This document shows positions 47,001-59,400 of a DNA stretch of 64,000 bases, one piece after another. The stretch is from contig JAGTTD010000001.1 in the NCBI GenBank assembly GCA_018398585.1, forward strand, positions 32,867,938-32,931,937, written 5' to 3'. Both the position numbers and the translations under genes were made by a program. The notes beneath the pieces were generated by a model, which saw only the letters and a list, made by a program, of their open reading frames with translations, ran no database searches and was not told where the DNA came from. The stretch's first letter is position 1; each line of letters starts with the position of its first letter. The stretch is from Simmondsia chinensis. Lineage: Eukaryota > Streptophyta > Magnoliopsida > Caryophyllales > Simmondsiaceae.

Positions 47001-50000
47001 TCTGCCGTGTATTTCGTCTCTTGATGGCGCATATTGCTGCTTGTTGACCCATGGGAGTAGGCTGGCCCGGCCCTAGCCTCGGGGGCTCGGGCGCCGCAAG
47101 GGTGATCTGCGCTCAGCCCGTGACATAAGTCTAGAAAAATGGTTATTATCATTAGGCACATTGGGATACGCATGAATTTTTCAAAATAGGTCTCTTGAAT
47201 AATATATGGCATTTAACAAGCTATATCAAAAAAGTCGAAAAAAATTTGCAGGACAAGGAAATCGGAAAAGATGACATCTTATAAATTTGTTGATAGAGAG
47301 TTACGTTTGTATTAGGAATGGGTACGCTGCTTTTTGGTTAATGATAGGTGTAGTATGCTACGCTCCATTTTGGTTTTATTTCATTAAATTGAGTGGCTGT
47401 TAGGCGGCAAGAAAAGCAATTAGCATTTTAGGATCAGCTTCTCTAATAAAAAGGAGTATTCTTAATTTGTAATTCATGATGATTGAATGTATTCAAGTTC
47501 CCCTTTGTCAATTCTCCCCATCTCTCTTTTCCCCTATCTCGCTTCTCTCTCATTTCCTCTAATTACACGCTTTCCTCCTGCTTGCAACTCTGTTCGAGGC
47601 TGATATAAACACTTAGTTTTTCCAAATCTCAATTAACATGACAAGAAATAAAAGGACTATGTCTGGCCAAAAAAGGATCTTGCAATTCGGATGATAGAAT
47701 ACGGCCAAATTTGGGAGATCGCAAATAGAGAACTAACTTGTAGATTCAAATCTGATGGCATTCCTTGTAAGAAGAGGTCAAAAACGACAAATCCATTGCC
47801 TCAAAGGGCTCCCGCCAAAGCAGGGTCTAGGGAGGGTGACATATACGCAGCCTTACCCCTTCAGATTGCTACCCTAAGGGAAGGCCATTTCCAAAAGGCC
47901 CCCAACTTTAAAAAGCAAAACAAAACAAATAATAAAGCATGCAAGCAACAATAAGGCGGTAGCAACAACATACATGTAAGCCTAGAGGCGCTTTGAACTA
48001 GCTTCGAGGTGCTCCTCCATCCTAAACCGCTATGTCGGCTACACGTATTTTACCCGCCACTTAGCTCTATGTAAAGCCACCTCCTCATTTTGGTTTAGGT
48101 AGATGAAGTATGTCTAATCGTCTCCAGCCAATTTTTCTTTGGCCTCTCCAGTGTGTAATATGCAGTTGTTCGAATCTCCTAACAAAGGTGGTGGTCAGTT
48201 TCCTCCTAACATGTCCAAACCATTGCAGGCATTGATCCCTCTACCCTTGGAAGAAAAGGTCACTATATCTAATTTTGATAACGATTTTCCTAATCAAGGA
48301 GGCTTCACGTGTGGAAATTGAGAAGGTTGTATTTCAGGTGCACTCCCACCAAGCCCCAAGTTCAGATGGCTTCAATCCGAAAAGGTATTCGGAAACTTGG
48401 GCCTAGATGTGGTAAGAGCTGTTGATACCTTATGTCGTTCGGGTAAGTGATATAGCACAACTTGCTAATCGAAAACGTGTCACGATCCTAAGTTCGTGAC
48501 TTAAGATTCAAAGATCGAGGTGATCTAAGAATATGGATGTTAAGGAGTTTAGAGTTAAGATGAGAGAAAGAAGGTGAAAGTTAGATGAGAAATAGAGAGA
48601 ATTAGAGACGGGAAAGAGAAGAGTTCAATTCATATTTGTTTGGATGATCAATTACAAGTATAAGTCTCCCTATTTAAACTACTTACATCAATTCAAATGA
48701 ATTAGGCGGGAAATAACCGCCACAAGCAAAAAGGCGGGAAAGGGAAAGGGGGGAGCGTGTTAGCTCGTAACCGCTTCTAGAGAGTTCTAGATTCCTCTAT
48801 TACATTTCCTTTATTTTAATGTGGCTACTTAATTGAATTAATACCCAATTTATATTTATTAATATCGGGTGTTAGTCCAATTAAGAATGGGCCACTACAA
48901 GTACTAACGGGCCGGGCCTAAGGTAGTGCCTTGACATCCTCAAAGCTCACCAAACTTGAAATTTTCAACTTGAGCTTGGCTTGTCCTAGGCTTAGGCTCA
49001 GCTCGGTTTGGTTGAGCTCAAACCCAGCAAGCGAGTTCCGAACTAAGCATTCCTTATCTAGGCTCATTTAAGCTTGGTTTAGGCTCGTTCAACCTCAAGC
49101 TTAACTCATTTCTAGCTTGTTTGACCAAGCTTCTTTTTTGGAGAAAAGTGCTTTCTTATGGAAAAAAAACTTTTTTCTATATTTTAAGGGTGTTTGGCCA
49201 CATAAAAGAGAAGTTTTTTTTAAAATAAAAGTAGAAGCTAGTTTTTTTCTTTTAAACGCAATAGGAAAATAGTTCTTCTCCTTTAAAGTAGAAGAAGAAG
49301 CAGAAACTACAAATTTTTCAGACGGAAATACACCTTTTGAAATCACTATTCAAGAAGTGCTTCTATAAAAGGTGTTTCTCAAAAAAGCAGTTTCTTTCAC
49401 AGCTCAAACAAACCCTAAGGCTCAAACTAGGCTCGATTAACATGTTTAAGATAATCCATTGTATTAAGATATCCTCATTTAGGCTTGTTTAGGCTCATGG
49501 ACCTGTAAGTCTGAGCTTCATTAGACTTGAGCACAGCTCAGCTCGAGTTCGTAAATTTAAGCTTTACCATGAGCTTGCCCTCTGCCCCTAGAGGCCCATC
49601 CCTAGCTGACGAGTTAAGAAGGAACAAGAACTATAAAAACCTCTCAAAGTTTATTACCCTATGTTGGTACATCTGGAAGGACAGAAATTCTACTATCTTC
49701 AAGGGCGTTAAGGCAGGCAATGTAAAACCAGTTATTCTTGTGAAGCATATGTGTTATGAATGGATGTATCGTAATAAATTAGAGGATGGGGATAATGGGG
49801 AAGCCCTTGGTCATGTGCGAAGGAGGCACGGTTCTAGATGGGTTGCGTGGTCTCCTCCTAAACAGGGTTACATTAAAATTAGCTTTGATGGCTCAAGGCG
49901 TGGGAACTTAGCAGCTGTTGGATTTATATCCCTAAATGAGGAGGGGGACATCCTTTTTGCTGGGTCTAGAAATCTTGGTCAAGCACCGGTAATAGTGGTT

Positions 50001-53000
50001 GAAGCAACCGTGGTTAGAGATGGTCTTTTTGAAGCTGTTAAGAGAGGAGCCTGAAGAATCATTCTTGAGGGTGATAATGAGATTGTGATCAAGGCCCTTG
50101 ACGGATTGTATTCAACTCCTGTGAACATCATGCCTCTTATTAAGGACATCCACTCCATTAGTGCTTCCTTGGAGCATGTCACTTTCTCTCATGTATTTAG
50201 GGAAGCTAACCGATTGGCTAATTGGTTAGCTGACGCGGGTCATGAGTGCACTGGAATTTCTACTTGGGACCACGCTCCCTCCAATACTCTCCTCTCCATC
50301 GCCGGAGATAATGCCCTGGACTTCCTCTCCTGAGAGGGAGTTCATGAGGGCATCTAGCTCAGTTCTTACCTTTGTAAATAAATTAAAATTAAAAAAAAAT
50401 ATATATGACTATGGTCAAGTTATTTACTCACATAAGTAGTTAGTTGTCTTCCTAGAAATGTGAACAGAAGTACAAGACTGGAATGGAGATGTTTTAGGCA
50501 CCTCAGCTACTAAATTGCTTGGGAAATACCTGTTATCCCCTCTTTAATAAGAAGGTCACTAGCTCCACATTTAGAAGTTTGGAAACCAACAACAACAACC
50601 TAAGTGCCTCGAGGGCTCCCGCACATGCAGGATCTGGGGGGTGGGATGTACGTAGCCTTATCCCTTTAGGTTGTTACCTTAAAAAGAGGCTGTGTCCGAG
50701 GACCCCCAACTTGGAAAGCAAGTAGTGTCCAAATTGTCTGGTTGGAAAGCCAACACTTTATCACAAGCAAGTAGAGCTGTTCTTGTTTAGTCTAATACTG
50801 AAACGGTCCATGCTCACACAATGCAGTGCTTTGAAATTCCTAAGAAGCCTATAATTGACAAGAAAAGTAGATAGTTGTTCCGGAGAGGTGGGAATGAATC
50901 CAAGATTATGAATCTAGTTTCTTGGAAAAGAATTTGTAAACCTTAAGATGCGCATGGATTAACACTCAAAAGAATGGAAGTAATCAGCAAGGCTTTCACA
51001 TGCATGTTGGGATGGAAATTTTGACTAACGGTGAAAATTATTGGGTCAAGGTAATCTCTACCAAAGTACTTGAGGAAATGAAGCTTTCACATGTTTCCCA
51101 AAATAGAAAGACTCATTTTTTTTGCCAACGTAGAACCTGGTTACCTGGTAAACCCCCACCCATGCAGTGACCCACACACCCTAGGAGCCATTTAAGTCAA
51201 GGATTCTTCCGGGAGATGTTCAAGGAGGGAATCGAACTCCAGACCTTTTGGCCTAAAGCAATAGTCTATCGCCTCACTTGCCTCTTAGTAAATAGACTCA
51301 TTTGTTCAGAAGAAGATTTCAAATATTAGGGAATTGTTGAAAAACAGTATCATGGGGAATCTGGGAAGATAAATGGTGAACTAGAGAATCTGTCAGCCAG
51401 CTAGTCTAAGATGAAAATAGGCCAAAAGACGCGAACCTTAATGTTGCCCAGTTTACTGATCATGGAGAGAGGGACAAGATGGCTTTACTGGAGATAATGC
51501 TTAAGGAACTTTGTGAAATTATAGTGGGAATTCTTACTCCTAATATCACAGGCAAGATTCCTTTTGTTAGGGTTTCTCAACCACGAGTTATCAAAGTAGT
51601 TAGAGAGTGTAATACACCCCAGAAAATCTAAAATATGTTGAACGACATCATAATGCTACACAAGAATGCAAAGATGTCCGAGCTAGGCAATGCTTTAGAG
51701 AGGCAAAAAAGCAACGAGCCAGATAGCAAATTTGGACATTAAATATCTTTAGTAGTTCCATTGGTATTTTGCTTTTCCTGAGTGACAGGCTTTTATTATC
51801 GACAATGATGCTTTAGGTTAGATAATTCCCTAGGAACGTGTCACTTTCCTTGAATTCGTGACTTTGTGTCGGATAGGATTTGGAACGTGAATTGATGAAT
51901 TGAATTGTGAAAGATAGAATTTGGAGAGCTTGAGATGAGATATTGGAGTTGAGATAGATTTTAGATGAGAAAAGAATTAGAGTTTAGGTGAGAGAAAGAA
52001 ATGGAAAGAACACTTGAGATAAGAAGAAGAATTCATAACTTGAATTCATTCATTTGATTTAATTGTATTGATTGATAGATGATTATTACAATAGCTAATG
52101 TCTTCTATTTATAGAGAAAGCTATGGAACTATTCTAGAATATTCTAGAACAACCATTTAGGATGGAAATAACTACCTATTCAAATATTGGCGGGAAAAGA
52201 GAATTATTCAAATATTGGCGGGAAATAACTAACTAAATAAAAGGCGGGAAAGTGATTTGAATTCAAATAAAGAGCGGGAAAAGCGGTTGGAGAATATTCT
52301 AGAACGGGGTCCCACTTTTGGAGCGCGTCCTGGCTGTTGCTAGGCTATCGGGTACCGGATCCACCATGCTTCCGCTACACAGGACCTTGTCACAGCTAGG
52401 GTCGTGACATTCCCTTCCCCTTCAGTTTGTCCTTGTCCTCAAGGACGTTATTAAGTTTCTAACTATTACACGTATATTTTCCTAATACATGTACTACTAA
52501 TATTTCTCTATCATCTACTAACTTGATACTAAGTACTTGGAATTTTTTTTTTTTTCATTTATTACATCATATTAACTACTAAGTACTTATGTACACTAAT
52601 AGTTACTACCCGATCCCTTTTTTTGCGCTCAAGTCAGGACAAGGTAGGTTTAGGTGAGCTGCGTTTTTAGTGCCAATTCCAGTCCGTGGGAAGCGCTCCC
52701 ATACTCGTGCCTTGACATTGGCTTTGACAACGTAACCTTGTATCCCCCCTAGCTGCACTGGTCCCTTCTGTTGGACATAAGCACGGTTGCGTTGGGCACC
52801 ACTACGCTGTTGCTGCGCTGTTTGCTTCGTTCTAGTCACGACAGTGCTAGTGCCCTGCTGTGGACCGTCACTTACTTGCAGCGCGGCCACTATGTCGCCA
52901 TAGCCACTATCTTGATGTCAACATCCATGTCCTCATCAAGGTCATCTTCGTGCTTGGCATTTTCTGGCACTAAGTCTTTAATAGTTATTATTTCAATATC

Positions 53001-53368
53001 AAGGTCATCTTTGAGTTTCTCCTCAACAACATCACCATTTGAATTGGCAACCTCTTCCTCTAATTTTGAACTTATTGTCGTGGCCTCATCATCAAGAGTG
53101 TTGTCTTGATCTTTTCCAATTGTGATTCCTTGATTGCGCATGTAATGCTTCATCATTTTATGTAAGGAATTGAGTGTAGCTTTTACCTCCTTGAAATCAG
53201 TGACGATCTCTTTGTGAATCCGATTGTACTCTTCACCAGATGATTCCATGGATGCACGGATCTAGCTTCTTTTCTTTTTTTTTTTTTTTTTTTTTTTGGA
53301 TGATCACAATATTTAATGATCGTTGGTTATCATGTTGAAGTGAATTTTGAAGATTTGCAGCGTATAGA

Positions 53369-53412
<44 letters not shown>

Positions 53413-56400
53413 TTTTAAACCAGATCAGATCATATCAGATCTGATCTAACTTCAGCAGCATACAGCAAGGTTTGATCATAAATTGTAGCTCCATACTTGA
53501 TTGGATCAATCAAGGTTGCTTTCGGACCTAGCGCTACCTCAATCGGCTCAGTCACTAGGGTCCTCGGCCTGGATCAGGTCTTGACAGTGCCGGATCCTTG
53601 TTTTGACAGCGTCTGTGTAGCACCTTAGTAGTGCCGGTTTGGTTCTGTTGAGCCTGATCGGGTCTGAATTTTTTTGCAGCGATATTTATTTTTTATTTTT
53701 TTTCGATAACGAGCCTCTTGATCGAAGATGGCTCTGATACCACTTGTCACGTTCCTTGAATTCGTGACTTTGTGTCGGATAGGATTTGGAACGTGAATTG
53801 ATGAATTGAGCTGTGAAAGATAGAATTTGGAGAGTTTGAGATGAGATATAGGAGTTGAGATAGATTTTAGATGAGAAAAGAATAAGAGTTTAGGTGAGAG
53901 AAAGAAATAGAAAAAACACTTGAGATGAGAAGAAGAATTCATAACTTGAATTCATTCATTTGATTTAATTGTATTGATTGATAGATGATTATTACAATAG
54001 CTTATGTCTTCTATTTATAGAGAAAGTCAGGGAACTATTCTAGAATATTCTAGAACAACCATTTAGGCGAAAAATAACTACCTATTCAAATATTGGCAGG
54101 AAATAACTAACTAAGTAAAAGGCGGGAAAGTGATTTGAATTCAAATAAACAGCGGGAAAAGCGGTTTGAGAATATTCTAGAACCGGGTCCCACTTCTGGA
54201 GCGCGTCCTAACTGTTGCTGGGCTATCGGGTACCGGATCCACCATGCTTCCGCTACACAGGACCTTGTCACGGCTAGGGTCGTGACAGAACGATGCTTAA
54301 CGATTTTACTCACGCATATTAAAAAAAAAAAAAAAAAAGATCCATTGGGATGGTGATCTGGTAAAGACCGAAACATCAGCTAAGGTCAGACCCATAAATT
54401 CGACCAACTCTAAAGCAAATTCTGCAACCAATATCGAAATGACCCAACCCAATTAAGGGATATGACCAACTTTGCACTTCAAGAGCACGAGCGTCAATGG
54501 GTTGAGTGTTGCAAGTCTCAAAGGCAAGGGAACATAATTACAATTCTATATTAATTCCATTAATTTAAAATTCAAAATGACTTAACTTGACAAATTTAAA
54601 ACCAAAGACGACTCATGATTGAAAGACCCACACAACCTAAATTTTGACTTAAAACTTAAAATGACCCAATTTGAATGACTTAAACCTTGAAGGACCTGAC
54701 CCGACCTAGCGGAAAATTTAAACCCAATCTGATCTAACTCTAAATGACCCAACTAGATTGACCCTAACCTCAAGATGACTCAATTCCAAAAATGAATCTA
54801 CCTGACTCGAATGTTATCCGACTAAGTTAACCCAAGACTCAAAAGTGGCCATACCTAATTGATCAAAAACTAGAGATGACTCAAGCCCAAAAATGATACA
54901 ACCTAACTCACCCCTTGCTTAAATTTGAACATACCTGAAATAACTTGAAATTTGAAATGATACAGCTCAATTGACACCCGTGCTTGGAATGATATGATTC
55001 AATCAAATTCTGTCTGTGTTAACCTAAATATTGAAATGACCCACCCTGATTAACTCAAAATCTGAAACTAATAGAACATGTAATGATCCAGCCAACTAAA
55101 ACTCATCTCGAGTTGATCAATAACTCCTAATAAGTTGAACTAAAAGTGATTTGGCCAAATAGAAACCCGGCTCTACTTTACACAAAATTTGAAATGTTCA
55201 AACTCAATTGACCCAAAGCCCATAATAACTCGAATTGTTATAAAATAACAATTCCAACCTTTGATGAGCCAAACCATTGAATCAGTTCCATCCTAATTCT
55301 AATATCATTAAAATTGGAACCAAAATTGACATTCTACATACCAATTCCAATTCTAGACATCAGACAAAGTCTTAGCTCCTGTTTAACCCATAGAATTAGA
55401 GCCTATAATTGAAGCTGAAAACTAGAATTAATGTCCAAAATCTCAATTATGTTGTTTGGTACACCTGCTAGAATTAGAATAATAATTCTACTACTCAATC
55501 CCATAGAATTGAGTTTTAACTAAAAATCATACAATCTAGTTTCTCGGTGGAGGAATTTAATTCCATATTAACTTTACCGATTTAAAATTCAAAATGACCC
55601 AACTCAATTAACCTAAAATCCAAGATCATTTGAAACCGCAACACATGACCCAACTAAAATGACTTGCCTAACTTGATCTAACTCAAAGATGATGACCCAA
55701 CCCGATAGACCTAAAACACTAGATGACTCAAACCCAAAATGACCCTACTTGACTTGGACAACTTGAATGTGAGCCAACTGAGCTAAACAAAAACTCGAGA
55801 CAACCCAAACCCGAAACCTAGAGATGACTCAAGTTAAAAATGTCGGACTCGACTAAATCCAACCTAAATTGGACTTTAAACAACAAAACCTAATTGAGGC
55901 AGAACCAACAAGGCTTGAACCCAAAATCAACCTACATGACGTGACCCCAGCTCGTGCTAGACCCAGTCCCAAAATAAATCACCTAACTAAACCAAAATTG
56001 GAGATGTCTTGGGCACGATATGATCCGACCCAACTACAACTGAACCTGACTCAGTTTGAAATGCAACATCACTCGAACAGGAAATTATTTGATTTGACCA
56101 AAATCCGACCCTAGTTGACCTGAAACCCATATAATCGAACTCTATTGACCCACCCAGGATTTTCAGTTGTGAAATTACAATTCCAATTTTCTATTCGTAT
56201 GCGTACCCAAACAATGGAACTTCAAATCTATCATAATTCCAATTCCAATAAATGTGGAATTGAAATTACACTTCTACGGTCCAATTCTAAGTTTATGTGT
56301 CAAAGAGAGCCTTAGAGAAAATGTTGCTTTTTATTTAGAGGTATTATACTCACCGTTTTGATATGATGAAGTTGGCCTTTTTCACGTCCTGTTAAGGCTA

Positions 56401-59400
56401 TATCACCAATTGTGTAAAAAAGTACATTTACATAGAAACTTCAGAAAAAAACTAGATTTTAAAAGGTAAGGATTAAAAAATTCTGCAGTGAAGTGCAAAT
56501 CACCTTAAAAGAATCATGCCCCTTCCTAATTTGTCCAGGATTAAAAATTCTCACTAAAGTTGCGTTTGAGTCAGTTTTTTAATACTTTAAAGCTGTAAAA
56601 AAAATCTAGTTGATAATAGGGCTTGTGTTTAGTCGATAAAAAAGATCTTTTTACATCTTTTTCACAGCTTAGCTGTTTTCTAACTAACTAAAAAAAGATA
56701 CAAAACTAGATCTTTTTCACAGCTTATTTGAGAAAAATGCTTTCAAAAAGACTATATTAACATTAAATCTTCACCATTATGACCTGTTTTTACTTATAAT
56801 CATCACCCCCATCCACCACAACCCATTTTATGCCCATGGGTCGCTACACTCATCGCTTTCCTCTACCATGACCAACTATTATCATGATTCTCTTCTACCT
56901 ACTATTATTAATTGATTTATATTATTAAGCCACTTTTTATATTATAATAGATAAGTTTGTTTTTTAAACTTGCATTTAACATTTTATTCTATAGAAAAGA
57001 TCTTTCAGCACAGCACAAACAAACACTTTATTGAGATAGATAAGTTGAAAAAAGATATATTAAAATAAGTTGAACCAAACGCACCCTAAAACTGAGGATA
57101 TAGTGAAGTGCAAATCACCTTAAAAGAATCATATCATGTCCTTTCCTCATTCGACAGATAAATTTCTCAAAAAAAAAAAACTTCATTCCGTGGATAAAAT
57201 TTGGCAATGGGGAACAGAATCTTTCGTTGAAGATCAAATGCTTGACCTTCCCAGAGTATTGAACAACATTTTCACAGTTTCAATTTCGGCTTCATGCTCA
57301 CTGTTTACCTATAAAAAATCTCCTTGATATCCTGATAGGTTTTTCCACATAATTTCTTAATAGGTCTGTGCCCACTGTTTTTCATCTCTTGACTCATATA
57401 GATCAGTTGCATCACATCTATTTGGTCACATGATTCCGTCATCGTACAAGCCATTTCTTTTGCTTTTTTTTTTTTCAGCCCTAAATCTCCCTCTTGTACC
57501 CTCTGCCTGGTATCTGTATTGGGAACACTAAATCAGATATCAACATTCTACTGGCCGGTATCACCAAACAGTCTACTGATGGCGGAAAATAGATTCCTAT
57601 GGTGGTCAAACTGAATGGCTTTTGACTTGAATGTAGATTGCATTCCATTTTTTGGTAGCTTAGACGCCTTTAATTGTATTAAGCGTAGACGCCTTTAACT
57701 GTGTCAATGCCGCTTTATGCTGAATTTTCTATGTTCCTTCCTTTCTTCTGCTTTTGTGTACTCTTAAAATGCTAGTTAAGCCGCTGTATAAATGCTAGAA
57801 AATAATATTTATACTCCAAGCATCTAAACTGCATCTCAACCTCTATAAGCACCGCATAGTATTGTCCAATAGATCACAAGGAAACCAATAAAACCAAAAT
57901 CTAGACAATATCTTCTCAACAGAGTAGAATGTACCTTGGGCAATTATAAGCAGCAAGGAGGACGAGCTTTCTATTCTGTATGATATATTTATTTGTGATC
58001 CCCTATCCAAGTAATACACCCATTCCTGGGAAATTGAAGAAAAGAAATGTCTTACAGTAGCAGTAAACGTAAATGTAAACATGTGACAGAACATAGAGGG
58101 TAAACTATATACCAGAAATTACCTTATGAATATTGGAGATAATGGAGACATTTAGAGCTTCTGACCATGTTTTATTGACATCAAGAGAAGGGAATTCATA
58201 GAAACCATAAAGCACAGGATCAACCTTCACTTCTTCTAATTTTTCAATCTGGTAAACACAACCACAAAGCAGTAAGAATAACCAAATAACCATATGAAAA
58301 CAGACATAAAAATCATTTGACTCCCATAGCACCATGCTTCTGTCCATATGCAGAAAGGGAAACAAAATTGTCTTGCTTCCCTGCATGAGGCGGCTGCACT
58401 TTCTCCCAGTGGTCAAACATACACTTGCACCACAAGCATGGGAAACTTCTGACTTATTATAGAGGCAAGCACAAAGGAGAGTTCTGGATTCACATCAAAT
58501 TACCTTTAGATACTGCACAAATATTGGGTTAGGCTGTAATAGAATGGAGCTATATGGGCCAAGTTGTATATCCTCTGATCCATAGATCCCCAATATTAGA
58601 GTTAAAGACACTGCACCAGCAAAAAGAAAATGTTTATGCCAATGAAGGCAACGGACTAAATACTATAAAAGCCATTGACAAGGAGTAGTTGCATCTGGAG
58701 AAAACATTCAAGCAAGTCAAAAAATGACAACTCTCCAAATCGCTTGAAGAATTATACCTGGAATCTCCTTTAAACATATGAAGGACCAAATTTCTAAATT
58801 TTCACAAAAGCATAATTTTGCAGGCATGCGTATTGACAGACCACTCAAAGCCTACATATTACACATTCCCTTTCTCCTATTCTTGCCAAAACATTCTTTT
58901 GTCTTTCATATCCCACATAACCTTTGAGCTAAAAAACATTCCGTTATCTTCCTAAACACCTCTTTTTCCTTACCTAGGGACCAACTAGAGGCCAATTATC
59001 TGTCTCATTGGCTAGAGCGCAAGTCAAGGGATATTAAAGCGTTGAAAAAAAGGCAAATAAGAATACAATAGTATATTAAGGTGTTGAAAGAAAAGCAAAT
59101 TGTTAATCATGTGCCAGGTTAGCCGCCATTTGTTGGAATTTGGTTCCTATATAGTCTAAACTATGTCCGGAACAAGGCTAGGAAGAGAACTAAGCTATTA
59201 AGTTGGCAAAAGGCATTTTTTGAGAAAAACGAAATATAGGTTTTACTTAATTTGAATAAGTGTTTTAAATTAAGTAAGTAAAAAGTAAAATAAAATAAAT
59301 TAATATTATTTATGTAAACAGTTGGCTTTTATCCATTGCATTTGTCATTTTTTGGTTATGGGGTACAGCTGTACCCCACCCGGCAAAGCTTCCTGAGGAA

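Larger units (their letters stand above)
46086..47125 (+). mobile_element. TRIM-type mini LTR element
   Basis: LTRs 46086-46331 and 46879-47125, both TGTCAC...GTGACA, differ at about nine bases and one indel (about 96% alike). PBS-like TGGTATAAAAGC two bases after the first LTR. Polypurine GGTGGGGGAGAG before the second. Flanks share TAAG. The internal part is about 550 bp with no conserved domain. Markedly GC-rich compared with the surrounding intron. Confidence 0.9.
50440..51720 (+). pseudogene. older L1 RT C-terminal fragment, itself interrupted
   Basis: PLFNKKVTSSTFRSL (to 50578), then after an RTE insert KLSGWKANTLSQASRAVLV, HTMQCFEIPKK, WKRICKP, and YWVKVISTKYLRK: the order of the thumb/connection region of plant L1 RTs. 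It continues past a SINE at 51119-51293 (QKKISNIRELLKNSIMGNLG). Many stops. Confidence 0.75.
51839..52409 (-). repeat. 3' LTR of the heat/E2F element
   Basis: 571 bp. Has a 28-bp internal repeat of the E2F-type box that the 5' LTR lacks; otherwise very similar to 53745-54287. Confidence 0.93.
51839..54287 (-). mobile_element. non-autonomous LTR element with heat-shock/E2F-type LTRs
   Basis: LTRs 51839-52409 and 53745-54287 (TGTCAC...GTGACA) with perfect 5-bp duplication GAACG (51834-51838, 54288-54292). Orientation is minus: TGGTATCAGAGC (initiator-Met tRNA site, complement of 53731-53742) lies 2 bp inside the right LTR, and the polypurine tract GAAGGGGAAGGGAA (complement of 52410-52423) abuts the left LTR. 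The internal region is 1.3 kb, with only short gag-like frames and no pol. It transcribes in the same direction as APD and lies in its intron 4. Confidence 0.93.
53745..54287 (-). repeat. 5' LTR of the heat/E2F element
   Basis: 543 bp; the promoter-bearing copy. Contains both heat-shock elements, TATA and two intact E2F-type boxes. Confidence 0.93.

Noticed and set aside
46086..47125. Cassandra-type TRIM (5S rRNA in LTR)
   Set aside because: No convincing 5S rRNA internal promoter sequence found in the LTR.
51119..51293. Functional tRNA gene
   Set aside because: Only A/B-box-like words; no cloverleaf can be drawn by eye, and flanking duplications plus an A-tail mark a SINE.
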